Source: Nepenthes gracilis
Lineage: Eukaryota > Streptophyta > Magnoliopsida > Caryophyllales > Nepenthaceae
Direction of reading: 5' to 3'
DNA: 64,000 nt
Assembly: GCA_033239525.1 (NCBI GenBank)
Contig: BSYO01000025.1
Coordinates: 1,212,001-1,276,000, forward strand
The notes beneath the pieces were generated by a model, which worked only from the letters and a program-made list of their open reading frames with translations, did no database searches and had not been told where the DNA came from. The position numbers were made by a program, and so were the translations under genes. Every line of letters begins with the position of its first letter. Positions within the stretch are counted from its first letter, which is position 1. Below are positions 14,201 through 25,240 of this stretch, piece after piece.

Positions 14201-17200
14201 GTGAACATAATGTGGGCTTGTCCCGGTGCCAAAAGGCGATGAAGGCAACGACGACGATTATCCTTCCCGGAATGGCCATCCCAAGGATTAGACCCCATTT
14301 GAATTTTCTTCCAGTTGATAATGCGATGCTCCTTTGAGATGAAGCCCATGTTAGGCAGTGATCAATGCTAGAGAACCTAACATTTACATTATCCAAAGCA
14401 TTGACCACAATACGTAAAATCTCCCAAGAGGTATCATCAAATACATTCCCTGTCGCAGGGCTTGCTTGATTTTGAAGACCTTCAAGATGAAGGTGAGGGT
14501 TGATCAACTTGGTAGGTGTACGGACAGGTTTTCCCCATTTAGCAAACACGAGACCCTTCTGCTTAGACTCAATTGTCATGTTACTTGCTTCAAGGGCCCA
14601 ATCTTCAGCCACATCAAATTGTGAGGCCCGAAACCTCCTAATAATCTCAATACTCTTCAGCAAGTTCTCCCTAGCAGTATTATCATACAACTTCGCCCCG
14701 TGCCCAGGAGCTCCTCTAGCCTTACTCATTAACGACCATGGCGACCTCTCCGGATAAAACATCCAAAAATCCTCATCTAGTGATGCCAAGCCTTCATCAA
14801 GCACCATCCCAACGTTCATTTTCTGAAACACGTTGGACTCAGCAAACATACCAGCTCCATCATTAGGCCAATTATATCCTTCTATTTCCTTCAAGATCTT
14901 CTTGATAACCTTTACCTTGAGAACCACTTCAAGAGGTAGCTAAAGTGGAACAAGAAAAGGCACCGCACATTCATTACCAGAGGTTTTCCCCGGGTGGCTT
15001 TATTGACCGCCCAGTGCCTTCCCACATCAAATTGGAGAGCCACATTTGGGAGGATAATCGAGGATAATCAAATTCACCATAAGCTAGCTTAGAGGAATGG
15101 GCTTTCTTCATCGCCTTGATAATCGCCTCGGGAACAATAATTATCACATCAAATCAAGGAGCCACATTTGGGAGGATAGCTGGAGGATAATTCTGGCCAC
15201 ATTCATTGTCCGAGTCCAGATCTACTGGATTCAAGTTCTCAACTAGCCAATCCGGCGGAAGGCTATGTGGAGTAAGGGAATTTTGTAGAGTTGTGGTGAA
15301 AGGTAGCTTAGCAGATTTGGGATCTGTCGATGTATATGGCATTAGGGGTAAGTTGTTAGTCTTAAACAATGGTGGAGTTGAAAATAAAGAGGAATGGGCA
15401 ATCAGCAAAGGTAGTCGGTCGACGCGGTTGCTACAGGAGTGCCAAATTTGTTTTGTGGTGGAAACTGAAGTGGCGAGTTGAGTTACATGTGGTGGTACAA
15501 AACCAACGAAGGAAGTGGTTTCGGGTTGGTGAAGGTAAAGCTAAAGATCGATTGTGACGCTTGGTGGTGATGGTAGCTTGTTGGGTGAGGCGTGGGTTGG
15601 AGTTTGCGGTTGCGATTGCGGAAGCAGTGGTGGAGGATGAACAGTAACAGAGGAAGGGATTGCAGGTTGGGTAAAGGGAAGATGTGGAGCAATTGGAACC
15701 GAAAGATGGGAAGTAATAGTAGAAGGAACCACAGAAGTCGAAAAGTTCATTGACCGGTTAGGGTATTGCTCGAATCTGTGGAGTGATTGGCTGATCTCAG
15801 TGGTGGACAACCAGATTTGTGCTGTGGTGAAAACCGCAGTGGACGTAGTGGCCCCAAGTCTGTCGGTAGCCCACCGGAGGTCCCTCATCGGGTTGGAAGC
15901 TCGGCGATGGCCGCTTCAAGTGCGTCGAGTGCTCGTTCTTCCATCTTCTCTACTTTTGTCTCAATGAGAGCACCAAATGATGCGTGCTCCATGGCTGTGT
16001 CGGGTAATCGCAGGCACAAAGTGATGATTACTGTGGCGAGAGGAGTTCGGCAGAGGAATCAGAGAGAAAACGAGAGAGAGAGAGAGCAGAGGAAAAGTGC
16101 AGCAATCTGAGGGAAGAGGGAGAGATCGAGAGAGAAGGAAAAATGGCACAGAGAGAAGAGACAGAGAGAGAGAGTTAGTAGACAATGGAAAATATCCCCC
16201 TCTCCTTTACTATTTCAATCCATATTATATACACAGTAAAATAGAATTAGAAGGGAATCAGGGGTTGGGAGTTTTACAAACCAAATTATAACAGACAAAA
16301 GCAGTGGAGGGTAACAGAATGCTGGAAAACCAAAAATAATAACATATTTCTAACGAGTAAATATAGCCCCGAAATTAGGCTCGTAACAAAATATGATTCT
16401 TAAGAAAAAAATATTAATTAAAAATCGAGTTGCAATCAATATCATCCTCGTGGAGTGGGGAAGCTTTGGCATTTGTGTTGATGTGGTGATTTTTACGAGT
16501 TTGCCTTATTTGCTCAACTTTGGGTATGACTTGACTCAATACAAGTACCTGTTAGTCAAAGTAGCTTGACTATATCTAAATCATAAATGTAATTTAAGTT
16601 TTTTATCATAATATGCCGATCTTATAATTGAATGTTGTTAAAATCCTCTCATATTCTAGGTTCTCAGATGAACCCAGCAATAAAGATTAGAAGTTAAATA
16701 AAATAAATAATAAAGTTTATTTTAAATAATTTAAATGACTATTTAATCTCCACCATTTTTCATCAACTTTTTAATTTCAACCGTTAGGTTTACAGGAAAC
16801 CTAAAATATGGGAAGATATTAACAGCTCTCCTCATAAAGTATCCATATCAGTGATCATCTTCTCTCTGGTGTGCAAACCTTTTGAGAGAGAGAAAGAGAG
16901 AGAGAGATTATGTAGTTGCTTCTTACAGGTGTTCAATATGGTACTCGGAGGGCTTAAATGGGGCAATAAGAAAGTTAAGAAATTTGAAATGGGAACATAC
17001 TAGTTTGAATAATAGCCTTTCGGTTGAAGATTTAGGAAAGTTGAGTGCTTTGATATTTTCTGAAGATGAATGAATTTGATGCATTTTTTTGTGAAAGAAG
17101 GATAAGTTTTTGTGCAATAGTAAAATTATTTCATTTGATCACGAATTTAAACTATAGAAATACCTCTGCCATGCAGGATTAAGACTGTGTAGCATATGTT

Positions 17201-20200
17201 GTGCACTCAGCGTCATCCTTTTGTTGAAAGTGGCGGTGATCATCATTTATTGGGAGAACATTAGAAAAACCAGGAGAGTTAGATACATTTCAGCATTGGC
17301 TGTTTAAACTAATAAGCTACAAAATTAGATGCTTTCATGATTTTTGGAGCAACGACACTCTTCCAAAGTGTGACATTTTGCCAAGCTTCAAATACGAATG
17401 AAGGGAAAATATCTCAAGAAGGGAAAGCATGATGATTTTGGGGTCATATGAAGCAAGTGTGCTACTGGTTTACCTTTGCTTTCTTTTCAGCATTGATGAA
17501 AATTTGGTATCGGTATTGATATTAGTATCGGTATCAGTCGTAATTATATTAGTATTAGATATATCGACAATTCGGTTCAATATTAAATATATCAAAAGAA
17601 AAAAAAAATTCCAAAATATAAACTAGTAAACCTATACTGGCCGATATATACAATATTGTCACAATATCAGAAAATATTGATATTGAAAAGCTTCAATATC
17701 GATGTATATTGGCCTATATCTGCATCAAAGCTTTTAAGTAAAAAAACTTATATTCTGATTTCCAAAGTGGTTTTATAGCTGTTGAATTTGCATGTTAGGC
17801 CTTCAACATTTCTGTGAGAAAGGCGTCTGTATTTCAGATTGATTGGTGTCTTATTGATAGGTATTTAGCAGAGGCCCATGTTCTGGCAATGCAATTTGAT
17901 GAAGCAGAAAAACTATGTAACCAAACACTAGAAATTCACCATGTGCATAGCGCTCCCGCATCTCTTCAAGAAGCTGCCGATCGCGGCCTGATGGCGCTCA
18001 TATGCGAGGCGAAAGGCGATTTTGAATCAGCCCTTGAGCACCTCGTACTCGCCAGCGTGGGAATGATGGCCAATGGACAAGACAGCGAAGTTGCCGCCAT
18101 TGATGTTAGCATCGGCAATATATACCAATCCCTCTGTCGATTTGATGAGGCTGTTTTCTCCTACCAAAAGGCACTCACTGTCTTCAAATCCTCAAAGGGT
18201 GATAATCACCTTTCCGTTGCATCTGTTTACGTTCGCCTTGCTGACTTATACTATAAAACTGGAAAACTTCGTGAATCCAAGTCTTACTGTGAAAACGCCC
18301 TGAGGATACATAACAAACCTGTTCCGGGAACCACGCAAGAAGAGATTGCAGGTGGATTGTCCGAAATTGCAGCTATTTACGAATCCATGAATGAGCCCGA
18401 GGAGGCCTTAAAGCTACTGCAGAGGGCGATGAAGTTGTTGGAGGAAAAAGCTGGACAACAAAGCACGATTGCTGGAATTGAAGCGCGTGTGGGAGTGATA
18501 TATTACATGATTGGGAGATATGCCAAAGCTCTTAGTTCATTCGAGAGTGCAGTTGCTAAGCTTAAAGCTAGCGGGGAGAGGAAGTCGGCCTTCTTTGGCA
18601 TGTTGTTGAATCAGATGGGTTTGGCATGTGTGCAGCTGTTTAAGATAGATGAGGCTGCTGAGTTGTTCGAAGAGGCTCGAGGAATCCTGGAACAAGATTG
18701 TGGTCCATGTCATCAAGACACTCTTGGAGTGTATAGCAATCTCGCTGCCACTTATGATGCTACGGGCAGGTAAGATTTTAGTTTTGCAGTTGCAGTGAAA
18801 CTTTCCATGTTTTAATTGATGGGTCTATTGATGAAAATATTAATATCGGCTGTAATTATATCTGAAATAAACATATTAAAAAATATGTATCAGTATCATA
18901 TATATTAAAAAAATAATAATAATAAATTATAAGTTAATAAGATCGTATTTTCTAATATATCGACCAATTTACTGGGCATATTAGCCATTAGATTGTAATA
19001 TATCACAAATATAAAAATATATTATAATATTTATGGGGTATCTAGAGGCTCAATACTGATATGTAACAACCAATTTTTATATTTGTGGATCATGGATCAC
19101 ATGTCTAATCATTCTTCTATCAATGGTTGCTATACTAATATTGTCTCTCCATAACAACAGTATGGCTATGGTTTACAAGCTCATAACTACTAAGGTCTCA
19201 TTCGGGAATTTGATGGGGTTTTAAGCAGCTCATTTTGCGCTTGTTTGCTTTTCTTTTTTATTAGGGTTTTCTTGTGGCCAATCATAGAGGTTGCAGAGGT
19301 TTCATGTATCAGTCTCTCTTATTTAAATATCTTAAGCAAAATGTCAAATAGTAGAGAGAGCCAAAGGGGTTATTGAGTGATGCAAGTCCCATATCGGAAA
19401 GTTTGAGCTAAAACCTCTAACTTATAAATTTGGGGAGCTCTCCTCCCATAGGACGTCGTTTTGGAGTGGGTTCTCCCCCTGAGCTTATGCTCGCATCAAT
19501 GGTGTTTTCATTGAGACTGGTTCCAACCCGGAGAAAGTTACATTCAGAGGGTTCTGACCGAAAAGGACTATCTATGGAGGTGCTAAACCTGCTGCCGGTG
19601 CGTTGGGGCAAAGTAAAGCGTCACAGAGTGAAAACCGCCGAATAAAATGCCGCAGAGTGTAGCTGCCGAGATTTGCGGCTGACGAAGGGGTATGAATGAT
19701 ACGAGTCCCACATCGAAAAATTTGAGGTAGAATTTTTAACTTATAAGTTTGGAGGCTGTCCTCCCCATAGGGCATCCTTTTAGGGTGGGCTCTCCCCCTA
19801 TATTTGTGCTTCTATCAGTGAGATTTTTTCTTCAACAGCAAATGCAAAGCCCCCTAAAACGACTGAACTAGGAACTCAACTGAACTAGGAACGCTTAAAG
19901 GTACATTCCTGAGAAGTATAGTCTCGGTGCTTCACTAGATAGAATCACAGTGAAAGGTGTTAGTTTCATGAGTTGTTGGAGTGATTTATTTTATTGCCAA
20001 AAAATGTCAACAGACTGAACAACCACCAACTTTGCCAACTAAACCGTAATAAGATATTAAATACCACTATGTAAGAGTTCAGTGTACTTTTTTTTTCTTC
20101 TTCTTATCAGAATTATTTTAAAAAGATTTACCATGGTAAGAAGGAAGAAAAGGAAACAAGCACTTTTAAAGAGTACAACGCAACAGAGTTCTATGCTGTC

Positions 20201-22144
20201 CATGTTATAGTATATCAATCAGTGCTTTTCTTTCTTGTTTCTCTCTTTTCTCTTCAAAATCAGGTATATGTGGCAATCCATGTAAAGCTAAAGCCCCTTC
20301 AAAAGGCTTCGCCACTTCATGGGTGTTATGTCAGCTAGCTGCCATATCATTGCCACATCAGATAGTGCCATAGTGGGCCTCGATTTTTTTCATAACTAGT
20401 TGGTGAAGTCAATGGATGAAAATATTGATGTTAATGTCTATATGCCGTATCAATATTGTAATATGATATAATACGTATTAATACTAAATATATATGAAAA
20501 TAAGCTGATTGGAAAACATCGGACAATATTCGGAATATTGTTTAAACCTTGCGATATATTGCTGATACGATAAGTATTTCGATTTGTTTGTATTGTTAAG
20601 AAAAATCGGTATTAGGGGATCTAACACCAGTATATATTGGATAATATTTTCATCCATGGTGTAAAGACAATTTCTGCCCGCATCCTGAAACACCATATTT
20701 AAACTGAATTTACCTTGAAGAAAGTCCCCTGTGTCATTATTTTGTATGCTTTCACATAGAGTACTGTCTCGTAGCACAACATCTAGTTGAAGAACTATAT
20801 ATTTGTTGAAATAGGCTTGTTTTATGAGCTACTGATGTGCAATTGTTTGCTAAACTTAGTAGATTTGTTTTCTCTCGTCTTGTTGGTTGTGTTTGGCTTC
20901 CTGCATTTAAGTGATGCCAGCAAGGAGAGACTAATTTTCGAAACCATTGATCTGACATCACTGAGTACAATGCCCTATAGCATTGTTTTTAGTTCATTGA
21001 TGACTTCTGTTATTGTGCTTGGTTTCATACAATATCCTCCTATAGTGTAATCCATTTCATACCCTTATTTTTGCCTACCTCTCTTCTTCGTGAACCGCTC
21101 CATTGAATCACCTTGCCTCACCAGCATTTCAGTTGGCCTGATTTTCAAACCCGTAGATTTGGGATTGATGAGACTTTTAAATAAGGGTATGAAATACGTC
21201 TCACTAGCTTTTCAGTTGGCCTATAACATTATTTTTAGTTCGTGGATGCCTTCTGTTATTATTCTCGGTTTAGTATAATATTCTCCTAGATTGTAATCCA
21301 TTTCATACCCTTATTTATGCCTACCTCTCTCCTTCATGAACCTCTCCATTGAATCACCTTGTCTGACTAGCATTTCAGTTGGCCTGATTTTTAAATATGT
21401 GGACCCGGAGACATTGAGATTGATGAAACTTAGAAAAGATCCCTACCCTTAGTTTTTCTCAAGATATAGATGGTCTTGAAGCTCATTCTGGCTCATGCTA
21501 GGCCCTTCACTCCAGCTATCTATACCAAGATATCCAAAAAGCGATGACATGAGCATGTTGCAAGTCTGCTGCCACACTCTTATTGAATCAGGTGCCAGTA
21601 GTAGACTGCAAAAAGAAAATTCAGAGTAAACTGAATATAACAAACCTTTTTCTTAGGTATACCATCAACTTTTTCCCACAATCTGTATCATTCTCTATCT
21701 GCGTACTAACAACAACAAAAGAGAAAATGATCATCAAATTTGCTCAAGGAAAGCTAAATGAGTAGTTATTTTTTAAATCTGTAATTCCCCCATTACTCTT
21801 CTACGAGTAATTCCTAAACGGCTACGAGTACATTCATTCATTATTCTGTCTTTTAGAGCGACCTGACTCATTAAGTTTAACATTCTCATCTGTATAACTG
21901 CAGAACAGAAGATGCAATCGAGACCCTCGAATATGTTCTAAAGCTGAGGGAAGAAGAGCTTGGAACAGCAAATCCCGACTTCGACAATGAGAAGTACAGA
22001 TTGACTGAGCTCTTGAAACAAGCAGGCAGAAGCAGTAACAGGAAGGCAAAATCACTGGAAAACCTAATTGATCCAAACTCTAAGAAGAGGTCAAAAAAAG
22101 TGACTACAAAAAAGAGATGGGGTGGTTTGGGTTTTAGAGTTTGA
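11276..22144 (+). CDS. KLCR: Kinesin light chain-related TPR protein (KLCR/CMU type)
   Basis: Three exons, 11276-11961, 17861-18769 and 21904-22144, join in frame to 611 codons ending TGA at 22142-22144. Both introns are phase 2 and GT-AG. The start is the first ATG (MPGIVSEKATPPRL). Residues 1-75 are Ser/Pro/Thr-rich and probably disordered. About residues 85-560 are tandem TPR helices with the LAxxYxxxGxxxEAxxxxxxAL pattern (for example LADLYYKTGKLRESKSYCENAL). The C-terminus is a basic tail (KKRSKK, TTKKRWGG). In Arabidopsis, proteins of this family (KLCR/CMU) bind cortical microtubules and IQD scaffolds and hold cellulose-synthase tracks in place. No motor domain is expected. The gene is intact despite a 3.8-kb retroelement in intron 1 and a TRIM in intron 2. 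Paralogue number is not decidable here. Confidence 0.93.
12139..12395. mobile_element. MITE, 'GGATGAAAATATT' family, copy 4
   Basis: Lies in intron 1 of KLCR. The left end (ACATTAAAATATCTACGATATG) and right end (AATATTAATATTTTATACAT) are worn. The interior GATATAGAACCCTTCAATACC and AATACCGATAATAATACC match the family's right-side signature in inverted orientation. Confidence 0.5.
12589..13002 (-). repeat. 3' LTR of the gene-capturing retroelement
   Basis: A 414-bp LTR, closely similar along its length to 15978-16388. It contains a (GA)n-rich stretch (about 12680-12790) and a TATA-like motif in ACTGTGTATATAATATGG on the minus strand near 12845. Confidence 0.85.
13263..13865 (-). pseudogene. 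Captured NIK-type LRR receptor kinase fragment
   Basis: The minus-strand translation has a juxtamembrane segment (LGATFVILIIIGCG transmembrane helix, then RYGHNRQMFFDVNEQYDPEV). It is followed by the N-lobe of a kinase: FKELCAATDHFSTTKILGQG, glycine loop GQGGFGIVY, VVVKKLKD with the ATP-binding lysine, then HRNLLRLCGFCTTENE and MPNGSVASWLKD. These match the NIK/LRR-II receptor kinase family. A TGA at 13461-13463 replaces a conserved glycine codon. The HRD and DFG motifs are absent because the fragment stops at about WSRTKRI. It cannot be an active kinase. Confidence 0.75.
14613..14861 (-). pseudogene. Captured aminoacylase-1 fragment
   Basis: The minus-strand translation contains DGAGMFAESNVFQ, VLDEGLAS, RSPWSLMSKARGAPGHGAKL and YDNTARENLLKSIEIIRRFR. 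These are the signature of N-acyl-L-amino-acid amidohydrolase (aminoacylase-1, M20 family), including the GAPGHGAKLYDN stretch. Only about 83 residues of a ~430-residue enzyme are present, so no activity is expected. It lies in the same open frame as, and upstream of, the kinase fragment. Confidence 0.75.
15978..16388 (-). repeat. 5' LTR of the gene-capturing retroelement
   Basis: A 411-bp LTR, directly repeated at 12589-13002. On the minus strand it begins TGTTACGAGCC and ends CACGCATCA. It contains the same GA-rich microsatellite tract, slightly shorter than in the partner. Confidence 0.85.
17492..17730. mobile_element. MITE, 'GGATGAAAATATT' family, copy 5
   Basis: Starts ATTGATGAAAATTTGG and ends TATATTGGCCTATATCTGCATC. 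The interior TATCGGTATCAGTCG and GAAAAGCTTCAATATCG align with the other copies. It is located about 130 bp upstream of KLCR exon 2. Confidence 0.6.
18827..19095. mobile_element. MITE, 'GGATGAAAATATT' family, copy 6
   Basis: Starts ATTGATGAAAATATTAATATCGG and ends near TTTTTATATTTGTGGATCATGG, with the AGGCTCAATACTGATATGTA right-side signature. It lies in the 5' part of KLCR intron 2. Confidence 0.55.
19378..19817 (+). mobile_element. TRIM (terminal-repeat retrotransposon in miniature)
   Basis: Two 121-bp direct repeats (19378-19498 and 19697-19817) each begin TGAT, contain AGTCCCAYATCG and end with TCA. They flank a 198-bp interior. The primer-binding-site candidate TGGTGTTTTCATTGAGAC follows the first repeat, and a purine-rich ACGAAGGGGTATGAA precedes the second. 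The flanks TTGAG and GTGAG look like a slightly decayed 5-bp target duplication. The total length of 440 bp with no coding capacity fits a TRIM. It sits in KLCR intron 2 on the sense strand. Confidence 0.8.
20412..20657. mobile_element. MITE, 'GGATGAAAATATT' family, copy 7 (best termini)
   Basis: The left end ATGGATGAAAATATT and right end AATATTTTCATCCAT are perfect 15-bp inverted repeats about 246 bp apart. The interior is AT-rich with no coding potential. This copy defines the family ends used to recognise the six others. It lies in KLCR intron 2. Confidence 0.8.
20978..21400. repeat. ~243-bp tandem duplication in KLCR intron 2
   Basis: The series ATTGTTTTTAGTTC..., GTAATCCATTTCATACCC, TGCCTACCTCTC and CATTGAATCACCTTG recurs with an offset of about 243 bp (for example 21049 and 21292). 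The copies have diverged by scattered substitutions. Confidence 0.75.
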
Positions 22145-22439
22145 TGTGCTCCTGTATTTTAGAATTTCTGTATAGGTTTGGAGATGTAATTTGGCATGTT
22201 ATTTTCTCTCCTTTTTTTTTTTTTTTTTGTACGTTCTTCATTTGAATTGAATTATTTCTTCCATTGATTGGAAGATGGGTTATTCTTTGTATTCTGATAC
22301 TCAGCTTGCTCATTGAAAGAATATTGTTTGCTCTGAGGTTGAAATGCTATTGTTTCTCTGACTTGTCTCGATGTTTCTACTGTACATGACACGAGAAATA
22401 TCTGGGTGACATTGTTTGATACAATTTATTAATTCTTAT
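22145..22439. other. KLCR 3' UTR and downstream flank
   Basis: Non-coding. It contains a T-rich run around 22208-22228 and AT-rich sequence typical of plant poly(A) regions. No separate gene is seen. Confidence 0.5.
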
Positions 22440-23830
22440 GCAGATCTATTTTATAAACGGCAAATGGGTAAGATTTTATATTATCTAAATATGCTTCAAG
22501 CATGGATAAAATGTCCACAAGCAATTAATGGACACCCTATTCATCTTTTTTGTGTGTGGATCTATTAGTTTAAATAAAGGGATAAGATTTTATATTATCT
22601 GAATATGTTTCAGGCATGGATAAAATGTTTTTGGATGATCATTGGACACTTTATCCATCTTTTTTTTGTGTAAAACTATCAGTATAGTAGATAGATAAGA
22701 TTTTACATTATCTTAACATGTTTCAAGCATGGATGAAATTTCCTTGGGCAATCATAGGACATTTATCCTTTTTTTATGTAGATCTGTTAGTATATATAGA
22801 TTGATAATATTTTATATTATCTAAAAATGTTTCAAATAAGGATGGAAATGTCTAGGGCATTAATTGAATTATCTATCTATCTTTTTTTTTTTTATGGACC
22901 CATTGATATAAATAGATAGTTAAGATGTCATATTATCTAAAAATATTTCAAAAGTTTTTAAAAAAGTGTCTTCCTAACAATGGTTTTAGTTGAATATTTT
23001 TTGTGTGACATTATTAAACATTCTATCTATATATTTTTGTGTGGTATTTTTGAACACTATTCAACTATTTTTGTGGAGACTCATTAGTATAGATAGATAG
23101 ATGATATATCACAATATCCAAAGTATTTAAAGAATATCTAAAAAATACTCTCCTAACATTGGTCTAAGTTTAATATTTTTGTGTGGTGATCATAGAGATC
23201 TCATTCTATCAATCTATTTTTGTGGAAACTCATTTATATAAATAGATAGACAATATGTCATATCATCTGAAAATATTTTAAGTGTATCTAAAAAGAATTT
23301 TTCTAACATCAGTTTAAGTTGGATATTTTTGTGTGACTTTCTTGAATATTCTATCTATTTTTATGTGGACACATTAATATAAAGAGATGAAGAATATTTA
23401 AAAGTTTTTTTTCCCATACACAACTCTAAGTTGAATATTTTTGTGTCTCTTCATCATTTGACACTTTATTTATATATTATGCATGGATGCGTTAATATAA
23501 ATGGATCAATAAAATATCATATTATACCAAAATATTCTAAGAATATCTAAAAGTTATTCTCCAAACACTAGTGTAAGTTTAATATTTTTGTACTGTATCC
23601 TTAAATAATATATTTATCTATTTTTATGTAAACTCATTGTATAAACAGATAAATAATTTGAAAATATTTTGAGAGAATTTAAAACTTGTTCTCCTAACAC
23701 TAGTCCAAGTTGAATACTGTTTTTTAGACTTATTTACACAGTAAATAAATAAAATATTATATTATCTGCTATTCTTATAATAGTATCCAAAGGTGTTCTC
23801 TTAACACTAGTCTAAATCAAATATTGCTTA
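22440..23830. repeat. Diverged minisatellite, roughly ten to twelve units
   Basis: A phrase built of 'ATAAGATTTTATATTATCT', a TTTCAAGCATGGATAAAATG-like middle, a TTTTTTGTGTGGA-like segment and 'CATTAGTATAAATAGAT' recurs every ~95-150 bp. Early units carry AATCATTGGACATT. Later units replace that middle with CTAACACTAGTCTAAGTTG, so the array drifts in sequence from left to right. Confidence 0.75.
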
Positions 23831-24329
23831 TCCTCCACATTGCGGCCTTGTTTTCAAAAGTAAATGGGGCAACCCCCAAGCTCCCCCGAGTTATTCAAAG
23901 CTGTTTATATATGATCTAATAATTATAGATTTTAGTAATTTTTTTTACATAATATAATATAAGATCATATATATTAGATTTAAAATAATCTAATATTTTT
24001 TAAATATTATATATAGTAAATTTTTTATACATCAAACTGTCTCTTTTGTGCTCGAGAAAGTTTGGTTGTTTGCCCTTTAGTTTGGATTAGATTTTTTTAA
24101 AAAAAAAAATTTCTGGTAATATATTTAAATTATAATTTCCAATAAAAATATTATTAAATTTTATCTTTTAAAAAGTAGAATTTTATTAGAAAACTTGAAG
24201 CACCAAAGAAAATTTCAATCGACTTTTTAGAATGTATTTTTGGATAGTCAATTTTATAATTGTGCTATAGTTGTGTTTTAATATTATCACGCAGTTATTT
24301 GATTTTTCACAAATTCATACAAAAAGAAT

Positions 24330-24347
24330 ATATATATATATATATAT

Positions 24348-24386
<39 letters not shown>
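24330..24386. repeat. (TA)n-(TTTA)n compound microsatellite
   Basis: A run of TA dinucleotides followed by about ten TTTA tetranucleotides. Confidence 0.95.
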
Positions 24387-24388
<2 letters not shown>

Positions 24389-25029
24389 TAGGTTAATAAA
24401 TATAAATAAATTAATAAAGTATTATATTATTAAAAATATTTAATGCCTACCACTCAAAAAATCAAACATTTTAGTTTCTCAAGGCAAAGAAGAGTTCAAT
24501 TTCCAACTAATACTAATAAAATAACGTAATTTTTAAATTAAATCATTAAATGGATTCTGAGGTAAATTAATGACATAAAAGAAAAGGCACATATATCCTT
24601 TAGAATTTCAAAATAGTCATGCAAAATAATATAAAGATATTATATAATGTATGGTAAATAATTTGAAGATATTTTTTTAAATATTTGTGATATATAATTA
24701 ATATTTATTTATTTTAATGTATATTTGTTAATATAAATAAATATATAAAATGTTAAATAAGATAAGGTAGTTAAAAAGTGATTTTATGTCTGATGTATAT
24801 CTCAAATCCAAATTGATATCCAATTGCTCCAAATTGGACATTCACATCTCCTTATTCAGATCTTATACACCATAACCATAAGGTTTGAATTTAAATTTTA
24901 TCTTAATCATAATTAATTAAATTAAATTAATTAAAATTAAAGTCAAAGAAAGAAAAAAAAATATTAAAAGTCAAAATCATACCGAATCACATCGAATTGT
25001 TTGATGTCTAACAATTGTCTGACGTATAC

Positions 25030-25240
25030 CTATACGTGGGATAGGCAGAGTGGTTGCGCCTGAAACATACTTGACTGGAGCCCGAGTATACTTTCCAATG
25101 TATTCAGGCTCGATTTACACCCGAAGGACGTCCAAACACGCTTTTCGGTGTATACAGTACTCAACACGGGCTCAAGTGACACTCGTGAGCCACTTAGTTT
25201 GGCCGTGGTACCTGGCACATACTCAAGTGCTAGTTTAGCA
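25030..25240. other. GC-richer island of unknown origin
   Basis: A ~210-bp stretch of near-balanced composition surrounded by extremely AT-rich DNA. Both strands are open for about 62 codons, but neither translation resembles a known protein. Phrases such as CAAGTGACACTCGTGAGCC and CACTTGAG-like words recall the repeats near 31380-31860. It is probably a mobile-element fragment. Confidence 0.4.

Larger units (their letters stand above)
12589..16388 (-). mobile_element. Non-autonomous LTR retroelement carrying captured gene fragments
   Basis: Direct repeats 12589-13002 and 15978-16388 have TG...CA ends (minus strand starts TGTTACG). They are flanked by a perfect 5-bp target duplication AAATA (12584-12588 and 16389-16393). 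Read on the minus strand, the right LTR is 5' and is followed by TTTGGTGCTCTCATTGAGAC, a primer-binding-site candidate. The left LTR is preceded by a purine stretch ATGGGGATAGCAA as polypurine tract. No protease, reverse transcriptase or integrase is visible in the 2.98-kb interior. Instead it holds a Pro/Ser-rich gag-like remnant (15541-15888) and pieces resembling aminoacylase-1 and NIK receptor kinase. It is inserted antisense in intron 1 of KLCR, whose exons and splice sites remain intact. Confidence 0.85.

Noticed and set aside
13461..14927. Functional receptor kinase gene on the minus strand
   Set aside because: It lies wholly inside an LTR element, lacks the catalytic loop and DFG, has an in-frame TGA and no proper ATG (the frame opens at GTG), and is fused to aminoacylase sequence.
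22440..23830. CRISPR-like regular repeats
   Set aside because: Units are tandem, diverged and AT-rich with no repeat/spacer distinction, in plant DNA.
25030..25238. Pair of overlapping ~62-codon frames
   Set aside because: Both strands are open only because of local composition. No splice partners, no recognisable residues.
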